Made by a program: the position numbers and the translations under genes. The notes below the pieces were generated by a model. The model was not told where the DNA came from, searched no databases, and worked only from the letters and a program-made list of their open reading frames with translations. From Ruminococcus sp. AM22-13 (lineage in GTDB: Bacteria > Bacillota > Clostridia > Lachnospirales > Lachnospiraceae), in NCBI RefSeq assembly GCF_003471165.1, contig NZ_QRIL01000019.1, positions 2,898-66,897 on the forward strand: a stretch of DNA of 64,000 nt, in the 5' to 3' direction. Of the stretch, positions 7,877 through 16,471 are shown piece by piece. Each line of letters begins with the position of its first letter. Position 1 is the stretch's first letter.

Positions 7877-7902
7877 AATTTTACAGTAAGGAGGAAATAG
7901 GC

Positions 7903-8874
7903 GTGGGAAAAAAGATTTCAAATTTTTTGAAAGGTGAGATTGTCTCATCAGTTTTTTATCTGGCTTTTGGTCTGTGTCTGATTCTGATTCCGGATCAGAC
8001 AGTAAATATCATTTGTAAGATTGTATTTGGACTGGTAATGATCGCAGCTGGTGTTTATCATATTGCTATTTATGCGGCTGAGAAAGAGAAGGCAACCATA
8101 TTAGATCTGTTTACGGGAGTAATCGTTACAGTGCTTGGAATTTTTCTCTTCTTTACACCGCAGATCGTTATCAGAATCCTTCCATATTTACTGGGAGCAT
8201 TTGTGCTGGTTGACAGTATCTGGAAAATAAAAGGTAGCTACAGGCTGAAAAAGGCGGAGAGAGGACGCTGGAAGATTCTTTTTATCGGATGTCTGATTTT
8301 CATCGCGCTGGGAATTTCCATGCTGTTTTATTCTTTTATGTCAGTGACAAAGATGATTTTATTCTCAGGAATTATTCTGACAGCAGATGGAGCGGTGGAT
8401 ATCGTATTTCTTGTTATGCTTCGACTGGGAATGAGAAAAACTGAGAAGCTTCGTAATGAGAAACCGAAAGAAGATAAGAAACAGGAGAAACCAGAGCCGG
8501 TTGAAACAGACAGTGAGGAAAGTAATACAGAATCTTATCCTGAATATACAGGAAATAGTGAGAATTCATCAGAATCAGACATAAATACAGTGTATCAGAC
8601 AGAAGACTCAACAGAAAACTCAATAGAAGACTCATATCAGGCAGAAGACTCAGCTCAGACGGAAGGTTCAGACCAGACAGAAAATAACGCGAAGTGTCAG
8701 GAACCGGAAACGAATCTGGAATTGGAAACAGAAGAAACCGCAGATGAAGCAGATGCGAAGGTAATTCTGGATAAAAAAGTGTATAGTGCGGATGCAGATG
8801 TGGAAAGTCCAAATAGAGAAATCAGGGAAATGTTGAAAAACCATGATGAACCACTGGAAGAATGGAAGGACTGA
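7903..8874 (+). CDS. DUF308 (HdeD-like) membrane protein with acidic tail
   Basis: A 323-aa protein. Residues 1-175 form about six membrane helices in the HdeD/DUF308 pattern (GLCLILIPDQTVNII, IVTVLGIFLFFTPQIVIRIL). From about 180 the chain becomes a highly charged cytoplasmic tail: first lysine-rich (EKPKEDKKQEKPEP), then some 90 residues rich in E, D, S and T. HdeD relatives are linked with acid or membrane stress, but function here is unknown. The start is GTG with AGTAAGGAGG upstream. It shares an operon with the arginase-fold gene seven bases downstream. Confidence 0.85.
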   Translation: MGKKISNFLKGEIVSSVFYLAFGLCLILIPDQTVNIICKIVFGLVMIAAGVYHIAIYAAEKEKATILDLFTGVIVTVLGIFLFFTPQIVIRILPYLLGAFVLVDSIWKIKGSYRLKKAERGRWKILFIGCLIFIALGISMLFYSFMSVTKMILFSGIILTADGAVDIVFLVMLRLGMRKTEKLRNEKPKEDKKQEKPEPVETDSEESNTESYPEYTGNSENSSESDINTVYQTEDSTENSIEDSYQAEDSAQTEGSDQTENNAKCQEPETNLELETEETADEADAKVILDKKVYSADADVESPNREIREMLKNHDEPLEEWKD

Positions 8875-8881
8875 GTAGGAC

Positions 8882-9652
8882 ATGAAAGAGCAGACATCTA
8901 TTGTACTGATGAACTTTTCCGGAATCTATGAGGAAGAGAGATTCTGGAAAGAGAGGCAGGTGTCCTGGATTGATGCTAAGGATATCTGCGGAACGAACTG
9001 CTATTGCGATGATGAGGCAATCGCAGAAATCAATAAAAGAACAGAAAACCATTCGTTTGCCGGAATTCATTTTATCGATTCCGGCAATTATCACTATATG
9101 ACAAAGCTGTGGCTGACAAAGATAAAGAAGCCTTTTGCATTGCTGGTCTATGATAATCATACGGATATGCAGCCTCCGGCTTTTGGCGGGATTTTATCCT
9201 GTGGAGGATGGATTGCGGCGTCACTTGAGGAACTAAAGAATCTGGAGCATGTGATTCTTATAGGACCGGATGAAGCTGCCTATGAACAGGTAGAAGAGGA
9301 ACTGAAAGAAAAAGTAATATTTCTTTCACGAGAGAAACTGCAGGAAATGAATGATGCGGAAATAAGCAGGTTTCTGACAGAAGTACTTTGTGAAACACTG
9401 CCATTGTACATTTCGATTGATAAGGATGTACTTTGCCCGGATGATGCACAGACAACCTGGAGTCAGGGAGATATGAAGCTGACAACCTTACTTTCTGGTG
9501 TAAAGACAGTGCTGGAATGTGCAAAAAAGACCGGCGGAGAGATTGTTGGTGTGGATATCTGCGGAGAAGCTGATGTGGAGGCGGCACATGAAAATGAAGC
9601 TAACGATCTGGCGAATGAGAAGTTATTGGAGATTTTGAACACTTATTTTTAA
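8882..9652 (+). CDS. Arginase/agmatinase-fold (ureohydrolase family) protein
   Basis: A 256-aa protein of the ureohydrolase fold. It shows the metal-binding motifs YDNHTDMQ (DxHxD of the family) and SIDKDVLCPDDA (SxDxDxxDP type), so a binuclear manganese site is likely. Family members hydrolyse arginine, agmatine, formiminoglutamate or related guanidino compounds. It is shorter than typical arginases (about 300 aa) and the substrate-recognition loops are not recognisable, so the substrate is open. The ATG lies seven bases after the DUF308 stop, with weak GAGTAGGA upstream. A short family A repeat begins directly after the stop. Confidence 0.85.
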   Translation: MKEQTSIVLMNFSGIYEEERFWKERQVSWIDAKDICGTNCYCDDEAIAEINKRTENHSFAGIHFIDSGNYHYMTKLWLTKIKKPFALLVYDNHTDMQPPAFGGILSCGGWIAASLEELKNLEHVILIGPDEAAYEQVEEELKEKVIFLSREKLQEMNDAEISRFLTEVLCETLPLYISIDKDVLCPDDAQTTWSQGDMKLTTLLSGVKTVLECAKKTGGEIVGVDICGEADVEAAHENEANDLANEKLLEILNTYF

Positions 9653-9708
9653 TCGAATCGAGCAAGTAGCGAAAGCGGATTGCGAATATCCGATTGACTC
9701 GAATCGAG
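9653..9708. repeat. Short family A repeat flanked by 10-bp direct repeats
   Basis: A 36-bp core (9663-9698, CAAGTAGCGAAAGCGGATTG onwards) is the outer hairpin of family A. It is bounded on both sides by TCGAATCGAG (9653-9662 and 9699-9708). The left direct repeat overlaps nothing but begins right after the arginase-fold stop codon. Confidence 0.8.
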
Positions 9709-9814
9709 TGAGTCTTAAGAATAGGATCGTTTTCTGATTATGCTAATTGATATATTGACGGAGAATTATATTCACGGAATTATTGAGAGAATAAAGAGAG
9801 AAAGGAATTGAAGC

Positions 9815-10588
9815 ATGCATAATGAGTTACTGCATATAGGCCCGCTGACAGTTTATGGTTATGGCTTTATGATTGCAATAGGTGTTCTGGCAGCATGGTT
9901 TGTTGCGGAACAGAGAGCACGCAGGCTGAAACTTGCATATGAACATATTTTTTATTTGGTAGTGTGGTGTGCGATTGGAGGATTTGCTTCTGCAAAAATT
10001 CTGTTCTGGATCACAAACTGGCAGGAATTTATCCAGAATCCACGACAGATTATCGGCTCAGATGGATTTGTGGTTTACGGAGGAATCATCGGAGGAATTT
10101 TTGCAGGATGGCTGTATTGCAGGATTAAGAAGTTGAAATTTCTGGCATATTTTGACCTGATGATGCCATCAATTGCACTGGCGCAGGGGTTTGGAAGGAT
10201 CGGATGTTTTCTTGCCGGATGCTGCTATGGAAAAGAAACTTCCGGTCCGCTGGCGGTTACTTTTACCAGCTCGGATTTTGCACCCAATAATATTCCACTG
10301 ATTCCGACACAGATTTATTCCAGTATTCTGGATTTTGTGCATTTTCTGCTTCTTCTTTATGTGGCGAAACATAAGAAAGCGGATGGACAGGTGGCGGCAT
10401 GTTATCTGATCTTCTATAGTATAGGAAGGTTTATCATTGAATTCTTCAGAGGAGATATCGAGAGAGGAAGTGTTGGAAGTTTTTCTACGTCACAGTTTAT
10501 CAGTATTTTTACGGCTATAGCTGGAATTATAGTGCTGTTCGTTGCTACAGTAAATAAAAAAGACAGCAGAAATTATCATAAAAAATAA
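9815..10588 (+). CDS. lgt: Prolipoprotein diacylglyceryl transferase
   Basis: A 257-aa integral membrane enzyme that moves diacylglycerol from phosphatidylglycerol to the lipobox cysteine of prolipoproteins, the first step of lipoprotein maturation. About seven membrane helices. The Lgt signature is GFGRIGCFLAGCCYG (about 125-139), and the FVVYGGIIGG loop and the IEFFRGD block carry the conserved catalytic-area residues. Length is normal for a clostridial Lgt. AGAAAGGAATTGAAGC precedes the ATG. It is followed by the subtilisin-like gene 43 bases downstream. Confidence 0.95.
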   Translation: MHNELLHIGPLTVYGYGFMIAIGVLAAWFVAEQRARRLKLAYEHIFYLVVWCAIGGFASAKILFWITNWQEFIQNPRQIIGSDGFVVYGGIIGGIFAGWLYCRIKKLKFLAYFDLMMPSIALAQGFGRIGCFLAGCCYGKETSGPLAVTFTSSDFAPNNIPLIPTQIYSSILDFVHFLLLLYVAKHKKADGQVAACYLIFYSIGRFIIEFFRGDIERGSVGSFSTSQFISIFTAIAGIIVLFVATVNKKDSRNYHKK

Positions 10589-10631
10589 ATATCACACATA
10601 TCATGTATAAAAAAATCTCAGGAGGATAAAA

Positions 10632-12377
10632 ATGTTAGGACCTGATGATTTTGAAATGCAGATACAACAGGAAGAGATCCCCGGCATTCAGCCTGAACTG
10701 TCAATACCACCGGCACAGGATGAACAGTACGGGGATTTTATTGTGAGACAGGGACAGAATATCGGGGGAGATTATGCGAACAGACCAGATTCGGAATTTC
10801 TCCCGGTCAATGAGACATTTGGAATTCTATATGTTCCGTTAAATGAAATCGGCCCTCTGGAAATTAATTCTTATACATATGTGTCACTGCCGAAATGTTA
10901 TGCATTGATGGACGTGGATGCGCTGAATGCATCCGGGATTACGCGGCTGCATAATCATCCGTATCTGGAATTGCAGGGAGAGGGAACGGTTATTGCAGTA
11001 ATCGATTCAGGAATTGATTATGAGAATCCGATTTTTCGAAGTGGGGATATAAGCAGAATTGCCTATATCTGGGATCAGACGATCCTGGGAAATGAAGATG
11101 AAAGAGTTCCTTATGGAAAAGTTTTTACAGGGGAGGAAATCAGCAGGGCGATAATGTCTGAAAATCCCAGGGAAATCGTGCCGTCAGTGGATGAGAACGG
11201 GCATGGCACAGCAATCGCAGGGCTGGCGGCAGGAAACTTTGTTCCGGCAGAGAATTTCTCAGGGGCTGCACCGAAAGCAACGATCATAGTGGTGAAATTA
11301 AAAGAAGCAAAATCTTATCTGAGAGAGTTTTATCAGTATCCGCCTCAGGCACAGGTATATCAGGAGAACGATATTATGATTGGGATTTCTTTTGCGGTCA
11401 GGATGGCTAAGGAGATGGGAATGCCTGTTTCCATCTGTCTGGGGCTTGGCAGCAGTCAGGGCGCACACACCGGGGACAGTGAACTGAGCAGATATCTGGA
11501 TTATATCAATGAAGATTCGCAAGTATCAGTTTCTGTGGCAGCAGGAAATGAAGGAGCTGCGCAGCATCATTATACAGCAGAACTAAACGATGTACGAAAT
11601 CAGGATACGGCAGAACTGCGTATTTCAGAAGGGGAACAGGGATTTACTATGGAATTCTGGGGAAATCCTCCGGACGATTATGCAGTGTCGATCCAGTCAC
11701 CGGCAGGAGAAAACCTGTATGTGAGCAGTTCTCTTGGCGCGGGGACGCAGGAATTGAGTTTTGTTTTTGTGGAGACGAAGGTGTTGGTAAATTATGTGGG
11801 AATGGAACGACAGACGGGAAAGCAGTTGATTTATTTTCGGTTCTTCCATCCGGCGGCGGGGATATGGAAAATGAATGTCAGTAAGAAAAAGGGGGCAGCA
11901 AGCCGATTTCATATGTGGCTTCCGGTGCAGGGATTGATCTCAGAGGATACGTATTTTCTGGAATCTACTCCCTATAATACAGTTACTACACCGGGGGACT
12001 CAACCAGAAGCATTACGGCAACGGCTTATCAGTACCGGGATAATAGCCTGTATTTTCAGGCAGGGAGAGGATTTACGCCGAATAATCAGGTGACACCGGA
12101 TCTGGCTGCACCGGGGGTAGAACTGATCATTCCGCTTCCGGGAGGGGCTTATGGAAAGGCTTCTGGGAGCAGTCTGGCGGCTGCGATTACCGCAGGGGCG
12201 GCAGCACTAGTGCTGGAGTGGGCGATCGTGAGGAAAAATATTCCTTATGCTTCAGGGAACAGTGTGAAATTTTATCTGCAAAAAGGGGCTGAGCGAGACA
12301 CACAGATGGAGTATCCTAATCCGGGGTGGGGATATGGCAGACTGGATTTGCATCATACGTTTGAGGTTATTAATTAA
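10632..12377 (+). CDS. Subtilisin-like serine protease, Csp-like S8 family
   Basis: A 581-aa S8 protease with no signal peptide. Catalytic triad: D125 (IAVIDSGID), H191 (DENGHGTAIAG) and S514 (SGSSLAAA); N306 (AAGNEG) forms the oxyanion hole. An insert of about 140 residues (320-460) sits between oxyanion Asn and Ser, as in the clostridial CspB/CspC germination proteases and their bacteroidal and Lachnospiraceae relatives. All triad residues are present, so it should be active, unlike the CspA/CspC pseudoproteases. The absence of an export signal fits a protein packed in the forespore or acting in the cytoplasm, but a spore role is inference. GGAGG lies before the ATG. Confidence 0.9.
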   Translation: MLGPDDFEMQIQQEEIPGIQPELSIPPAQDEQYGDFIVRQGQNIGGDYANRPDSEFLPVNETFGILYVPLNEIGPLEINSYTYVSLPKCYALMDVDALNASGITRLHNHPYLELQGEGTVIAVIDSGIDYENPIFRSGDISRIAYIWDQTILGNEDERVPYGKVFTGEEISRAIMSENPREIVPSVDENGHGTAIAGLAAGNFVPAENFSGAAPKATIIVVKLKEAKSYLREFYQYPPQAQVYQENDIMIGISFAVRMAKEMGMPVSICLGLGSSQGAHTGDSELSRYLDYINEDSQVSVSVAAGNEGAAQHHYTAELNDVRNQDTAELRISEGEQGFTMEFWGNPPDDYAVSIQSPAGENLYVSSSLGAGTQELSFVFVETKVLVNYVGMERQTGKQLIYFRFFHPAAGIWKMNVSKKKGAASRFHMWLPVQGLISEDTYFLESTPYNTVTTPGDSTRSITATAYQYRDNSLYFQAGRGFTPNNQVTPDLAAPGVELIIPLPGGAYGKASGSSLAAAITAGAAALVLEWAIVRKNIPYASGNSVKFYLQKGAERDTQMEYPNPGWGYGRLDLHHTFEVIN

Positions 12378-12585
12378 TGTATTACTGTGGTGGAGGCAGA
12401 CACCGGTTTCTCTTGCGATAACATTTTAACGTCTAAAAGAAATGGATTATGATAGATAGTGATACAGCCACATTAGTCTCGGCACACTGGCAGAGAATTT
12501 TTTGTTCTACAAGATAAAAAATAATAACCAAATTCTCGAGACAAATCTTGTATAGTTTTTGACCAAAAATAGTTAGGCAATCTAA

Positions 12586-12614
12586 TTGTTTTTTAGGCCT
12601 AAAAGTGTTAAGAT
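12586..12614 (+). promoter_or_regulatory. Promoter with palindromic operator for the NCS2 permease
   Basis: TTGTTT (12586-12591) and TAAGAT (12609-12614) are 17 bp apart. The spacer holds the perfect 12-bp palindrome TTTAGGCCTAAA (12592-12603), placed where a dimeric repressor would block RNA polymerase. No purine riboswitch is seen in the 262-base gap; 12378-12585 shows nothing else. Confidence 0.65.
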
Positions 12615-12639
12615 ATAAAAAAGAATTTGGGAGGCTATT

Positions 12640-14031
12640 ATGAAGAGAGGCAGTATTTTTGAAACTGACGGAATCCCCCGCATGAGTGAGGCTTTACCGC
12701 TTGCCATGCAGCATGTTGTAGCTATGATCGTAGGATGTGTGACGCCGGCGATCATTGTTTCTGGAGCAGTTCCGGGTGGACTCTCCAGGGAAGATCAGGT
12801 GATTCTGATTCAGTCAGCACTGGTTATTGCAGCATTATCAACTTTGCTTCAGCTGTTTCCAATCGGCGGGAAGGCGAAATTTGCGATTGGTTCCGGTCTG
12901 CCAATTATCATGGGTGTCAGCTTTGCCTATGTGCCGAGTATGCAGGCGATAGCGGAATCGTATGGGATTGCGGCTATCATGGGAGCGGAGATCGTTGGTG
13001 GTATTGTTGCAGTTATCATGGGCTTGCTGGTTAAGAAGATTCGTATATTTTTCCCGCCACTGATTACCGGAACGGTTGTATTTACCATTGGTCTTTCTCT
13101 GTATCCGACAGCCATCAATTATATGGCCGGCGGTACCAGTAATCCGAATTATGGTTCCTGGCAGAACTGGGCAATTGCGTTCTTTACACTGATCGTGGTT
13201 ACAGCTTTGAATCATTTTGGAAAAGGAATCTGGAAACTGGCTTCTATTCTGATCGGTATTATTGTGGGATATCTGGTTTCTATTATGTTTGGAATGGTTG
13301 ATTTCTCAAGTATCGGAGAGGCAGGTGTCTGTCAGCTTCCATCTCTGATGCATTTCGGAGTACAGTTTGAGCCGTCTTCCTGTGTGGCACTGGGAATCTT
13401 GTTTGCAATCAACTCTATTCAGGCAATCGGTGACTATTCCGCAACTACAATCGGGGCCATGGACAGAACTCCTAAAGATGAAGAACTGCAGAGAGGAATT
13501 GTAGGATATGGTATTTCCAATGTCGTAGGTGCACTTCTTGGCGGACTTCCAACTGCTACATATAGCCAGAATGTAGGTATTGTCACTACCACAAAAGTTA
13601 TCAACCGATGGGTGCTTGGTCTGGCAGCTGCAATCCTTGGAGTGGCTGGTCTTGTACCGAAGTTTTCAGCAATTCTGACAACGATTCCTCAGTGTGTACT
13701 GGGTGGCGCGACGGTGTCGGTATTTGCCTCTATCGCAATGACTGGTATGAAGCTGGTTGCCTCTGCGGAGATGGATTACCGTAACTCATCTATCGTAGGA
13801 CTTGCAGCGGCACTGGGAATGGGTGTATCCCAGGCAACGGCAGCTTTGGCAAGCTTCCCGACATGGGTAACAACTATCTTTGGCAAATCCCCGGTTGTTC
13901 TTGCAACTATCATTGCTGTATTACTGAATGTGATTCTTCCAAAAACACGGGATGAGAAGAAAGAGGAAGAGAAAAAAAAAGTTGAAATCGAGCATAAGCT
14001 GGAAGAAGATCATAAGGAATTTGAGGAATAA
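12640..14031 (+). CDS. Uracil/xanthine permease, NCS2 family
   Basis: A 463-aa transporter with about 13-14 membrane helices that brings a nucleobase into the cell with protons. NCS2 marks: QHVVAMIVGCVTPAII in the first helix, NSIQAIGDYSATT in helix 8 and the signature ATYSQNVGIVTTTKV in helix 10. The overall pattern is nearer xanthine/urate permeases (PbuX, XanQ, UacT) than uracil permeases, but the substrate cannot be fixed from sequence. The last 35 residues form a charged, lysine- and glutamate-rich tail. GGGAGG precedes the ATG. Single-gene unit: its own promoter upstream, terminator at 14164. Confidence 0.92.
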   Translation: MKRGSIFETDGIPRMSEALPLAMQHVVAMIVGCVTPAIIVSGAVPGGLSREDQVILIQSALVIAALSTLLQLFPIGGKAKFAIGSGLPIIMGVSFAYVPSMQAIAESYGIAAIMGAEIVGGIVAVIMGLLVKKIRIFFPPLITGTVVFTIGLSLYPTAINYMAGGTSNPNYGSWQNWAIAFFTLIVVTALNHFGKGIWKLASILIGIIVGYLVSIMFGMVDFSSIGEAGVCQLPSLMHFGVQFEPSSCVALGILFAINSIQAIGDYSATTIGAMDRTPKDEELQRGIVGYGISNVVGALLGGLPTATYSQNVGIVTTTKVINRWVLGLAAAILGVAGLVPKFSAILTTIPQCVLGGATVSVFASIAMTGMKLVASAEMDYRNSSIVGLAAALGMGVSQATAALASFPTWVTTIFGKSPVVLATIIAVLLNVILPKTRDEKKEEEKKKVEIEHKLEEDHKEFEE

Positions 14032-14063
14032 AGAATGAAAAACGGTATATATTTTTAGAAAAT

Positions 14064-14142
14064 TTAACCGAATCAACTAAGTCCCTTGCGGGGATTGCGA
14101 AAAGCAATAAGTAGCGAAGCGGATTGCGAATATCCGCTTGAC
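14064..14142. repeat. Family A repeat, shortened copy A4
   Basis: A 79-bp version in reverse orientation: TTAACCGAATCAACTAAGTC at one end and GCGGATTGCGAATATCCGC with TTGAC at the other. The central hairpins of the full-length copies are missing. Confidence 0.85.
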
Positions 14143-14163
14143 TTATAAGAGAAAATAAGAGAA

Positions 14164-14206
14164 AAAGTGTGCGTTCACAAGGGGAATGTGGAAGCACACT
14201 TTTTTG
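14164..14206 (+). terminator. Terminator downstream of the NCS2 permease
   Basis: Nine-base arms AAAGTGTGC and GCACACTTT around a 21-base loop, ending in a run of T. It lies past the family A repeat, so the repeat is transcribed as part of the permease 3' untranslated region. Confidence 0.8.
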
Positions 14207-14271
14207 TATAACAGAAAATAATCCTGCGCTGTTTTCTATTGTATAAATCTGTAAATATTTGATACGAGATG

Positions 14272-15504
14272 CTATTTGCGATATACAAAATCAGGAAGTC
14301 CGTCTTCTCCATAAGGGATATCTACAGCACCCTGGATCAGTGGACGAGCATAATTTATGAAGTCTTCGGTAACATCGGAACCATCTTTACAGATCCATTC
14401 CTGAGGAACAGTTTTTTCCTCATTACAGATTTCGTTTACATCCTCCAGGCTACATTCCATTGAATAGGAGCCGTCAGCGGTTTTTAAACGGATAAACGAA
14501 ACCATTTTTCCTGTTTCTCCGTTTAAAGCTGCCTGTACACCGAAAGTACCTGCAGAAATTGCCTCCTTTTGGTCAATAGCAGACATCATGGAAACCGAGC
14601 AGCGCTGGCAGACATTAAGTTCTACGGAACGTGCTTTGACACCAAGGCGGCTGCGAACAAGATTTTCAAGATATTTACCGCATCCTGCAAGCATTTTATG
14701 GCCAAAAGTGTCAGTGCCTACGGAACTGTCGTATTCGCAGATAAAGGTACCGGATGCGTCATGGATACCTTCGGATACACAAACAACAACATTGCAGTTC
14801 TTCTCAAAGGATTTCTCTACAGCATGAAGGAAAGCTTCCTGATCAAATGCAGTTTCCGGAAGATAGATAAGAAGAGGATTGTCATTTACATATTTGCGTG
14901 CAAGAGCTGATGCAGCAGTGAGCCATCCGGCGTGGCGTCCCATGATTTCTACGATGGTTACAGATTTTTTTTCATAAACATTGGCATCAGTAGTGATTTC
15001 ACGGACAGTGGAAGCTACATATCTGGAAGCACTTCCGTAACCTGGAGTGTGATCAGTATGAACCAGATCGTTATCGATAGTCTTTGGCTCTCCGATAATG
15101 CGGATATCGCTGCCAATCTGCGCCGCATAGCGTGAAAGCTTGCTTACAGTATCCATAGAATCATTTCCGCCAATATAGAAAAACCAGCCGATATTCATTT
15201 CATTGAATTTTTCGAACAATTTTGGATAAACCGGGTCTTCGAGTGATTCAGGCAGTTTATAACGACAGGAACCAAGGTAGGCTCCAGGAGTAAATTTCAA
15301 TCCATCTAGTTTTTCTCCCGGAAGTGCTTCTGAGAAATCAAGAATGGTATTGTTTAAAAATCCTTCGATTCCATTTATCATTCCATAGATGCGGTCTATG
15401 GTTTCCGGATGGCGTCTTCCCTCGGATACAACTCCGTAGAGGCTGCTGTTGATAACAGTGGTGGGACCGCCGGACTGACCGACGATAAGGTTCTTTCTGG
15501 ACAT
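14272..15504 (-). CDS. 6-phosphofructokinase, pyrophosphate-dependent type
   Basis: A 410-aa phosphofructokinase that phosphorylates fructose 6-phosphate to the 1,6-bisphosphate. The nucleotide-site markers are those of the PPi-using clade: GGNDS (112-116, Asp where ATP enzymes have Gly) and PKTIDND (140-146, Lys where ATP enzymes have Gly). MGRHAGWL (189-195) and GQSGGPTTVINSS (9-21) are the other family blocks. PPi enzymes are reversible and common in anaerobes. AAGGAGG lies about ten bases before the ATG. It is monocistronic and convergent with the NCS2 permease. Together with the aldolase at 60390 it covers two steps of glycolysis. Confidence 0.93.
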   Translation of the reverse strand: MSRKNLIVGQSGGPTTVINSSLYGVVSEGRRHPETIDRIYGMINGIEGFLNNTILDFSEALPGEKLDGLKFTPGAYLGSCRYKLPESLEDPVYPKLFEKFNEMNIGWFFYIGGNDSMDTVSKLSRYAAQIGSDIRIIGEPKTIDNDLVHTDHTPGYGSASRYVASTVREITTDANVYEKKSVTIVEIMGRHAGWLTAASALARKYVNDNPLLIYLPETAFDQEAFLHAVEKSFEKNCNVVVCVSEGIHDASGTFICEYDSSVGTDTFGHKMLAGCGKYLENLVRSRLGVKARSVELNVCQRCSVSMMSAIDQKEAISAGTFGVQAALNGETGKMVSFIRLKTADGSYSMECSLEDVNEICNEEKTVPQEWICKDGSDVTEDFINYARPLIQGAVDIPYGEDGLPDFVYRK

Positions 15505-15641
15505 AAGACTAATAACCTCCTTATTGATAATCTGGTGAGATTATAACATAAAATACAGACGAATAAAAGGAACAGTTCATATCAGGATAAGAAAAGTGCG
15601 GTGGCTACGGCGATTGATGACAACGCCGCAGATGAAAAATC

Positions 15642-15784
15642 GTTACTGTTCACTCCGTTCTCAGTAACGTAGCCAAAATTCATTCCAGATTGCCTGTGGC
15701 AATGGAATTTTGGCTTGTATGTCTCGGGATTTTGGCATATTTATGCCAAAACACCTCGCGGGATAGTGGTGTGTGAACAGTAAC
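15642..15784. mobile_element. Family B miniature inverted-repeat element, copy B1
   Basis: A 143-bp non-coding element with terminal inverted repeats GTTACTGTTCAC / GTGAACAGTAAC. It is flanked by an exact 8-bp duplication GAAAAATC (15634-15641 and 15785-15792). Its first 27 bp are themselves an imperfect palindrome. The right part (TATGTCTCGGG ... ACACCTCGCGG) is shared with the elements at 16250 and 42819. It accounts for much of the 404-base gap between the PFK and 102-aa genes and must be moved by a transposase encoded elsewhere. Confidence 0.88.
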
Positions 15785-15908
15785 GAAAAATCATAATGAT
15801 GCAGATTACTGACCGGGTTAAGCTTTAAAAAAAAGTTTTTTTGTGCTATATTGAGAATAGTGACACAAGAGGAAACATTTGTATTGAAAAGAGAAGGGAA
15901 GCAAAACC

Positions 15909-16217
15909 ATGCAGGACAAAAAGCTTGAGCAGGCACTGGAAATTTATTTTCAGAACATACCCGCCGGAGAATCAGAAGAATTCCGGGAAGCACAGAAATA
16001 TCTGAAACTCAGGATACGTTCTGCAATGGAGCTTCTGATAGAGAAAGAAGACACAGAGAGAATGGAACAGCTGGAGAAATGCGGCTGGTTTTCTGAAAAC
16101 GAACTCATGGTTTTTATCAGATACGCTCAGGAGAAAACGAAACTCCGCGCTCTGGTATGGCTGCTTCATCTGAAAGATAAGAAATATGGATATCAGAAGA
16201 GGGATTTTTCACTGTAA
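15909..16217 (+). CDS. Small helical protein of unknown function next to the VWA/MoxR genes
   Basis: A 102-aa charged, all-helical protein (QDKKLEQALEIYFQNIP ...). It ends in LVWLLHLKDKKYGYQKRDFSL. No signal peptide, membrane helix or known motif. GAAGGGAAGCAAAACC precedes the ATG. It lies upstream of the VWA-like gene and the MoxR-type ATPase in the same direction, so it may be a third partner in that module, but a mobile element (16250-16438) now separates it from them. Function unknown. Confidence 0.75.
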   Translation: MQDKKLEQALEIYFQNIPAGESEEFREAQKYLKLRIRSAMELLIEKEDTERMEQLEKCGWFSENELMVFIRYAQEKTKLRALVWLLHLKDKKYGYQKRDFSL

Positions 16218-16249
16218 TATTTTCAGAAGATGCGATAAACATTAAAATG

Positions 16250-16438
16250 GTTACTGTTCACTCCGTTCACAGCAACACGCTTCGCGATGCACAGAATTTA
16301 TGCTAATCGCATAAATTCGCGCGGTATGTCTCGGGTTTTCTGTTGCCAGGCATCCGTAAGAAGCTGCCGGTGGCAGGTTCTGTAGGTGACCTTCGCTCAC
16401 AAAAAACACCTCGCGGAATATTACCAGTGAACAGTAAC
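16250..16438. mobile_element. Family B miniature inverted-repeat element, copy B2
   Basis: A 189-bp element with the same GTTACTGTTCAC / GTGAACAGTAAC ends as B1 and an exact 8-bp target duplication TTAAAATG (16242-16249 and 16439-16446). The left 27 bp and right ~60 bp match B1; the middle differs and contains its own hairpins. It sits between the 102-aa gene and the VWA-like gene and may have altered their co-transcription. Confidence 0.9.
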
Positions 16439-16471
16439 TTAAAATGATCAGAGAAAAAGGAAAAGATAGGC

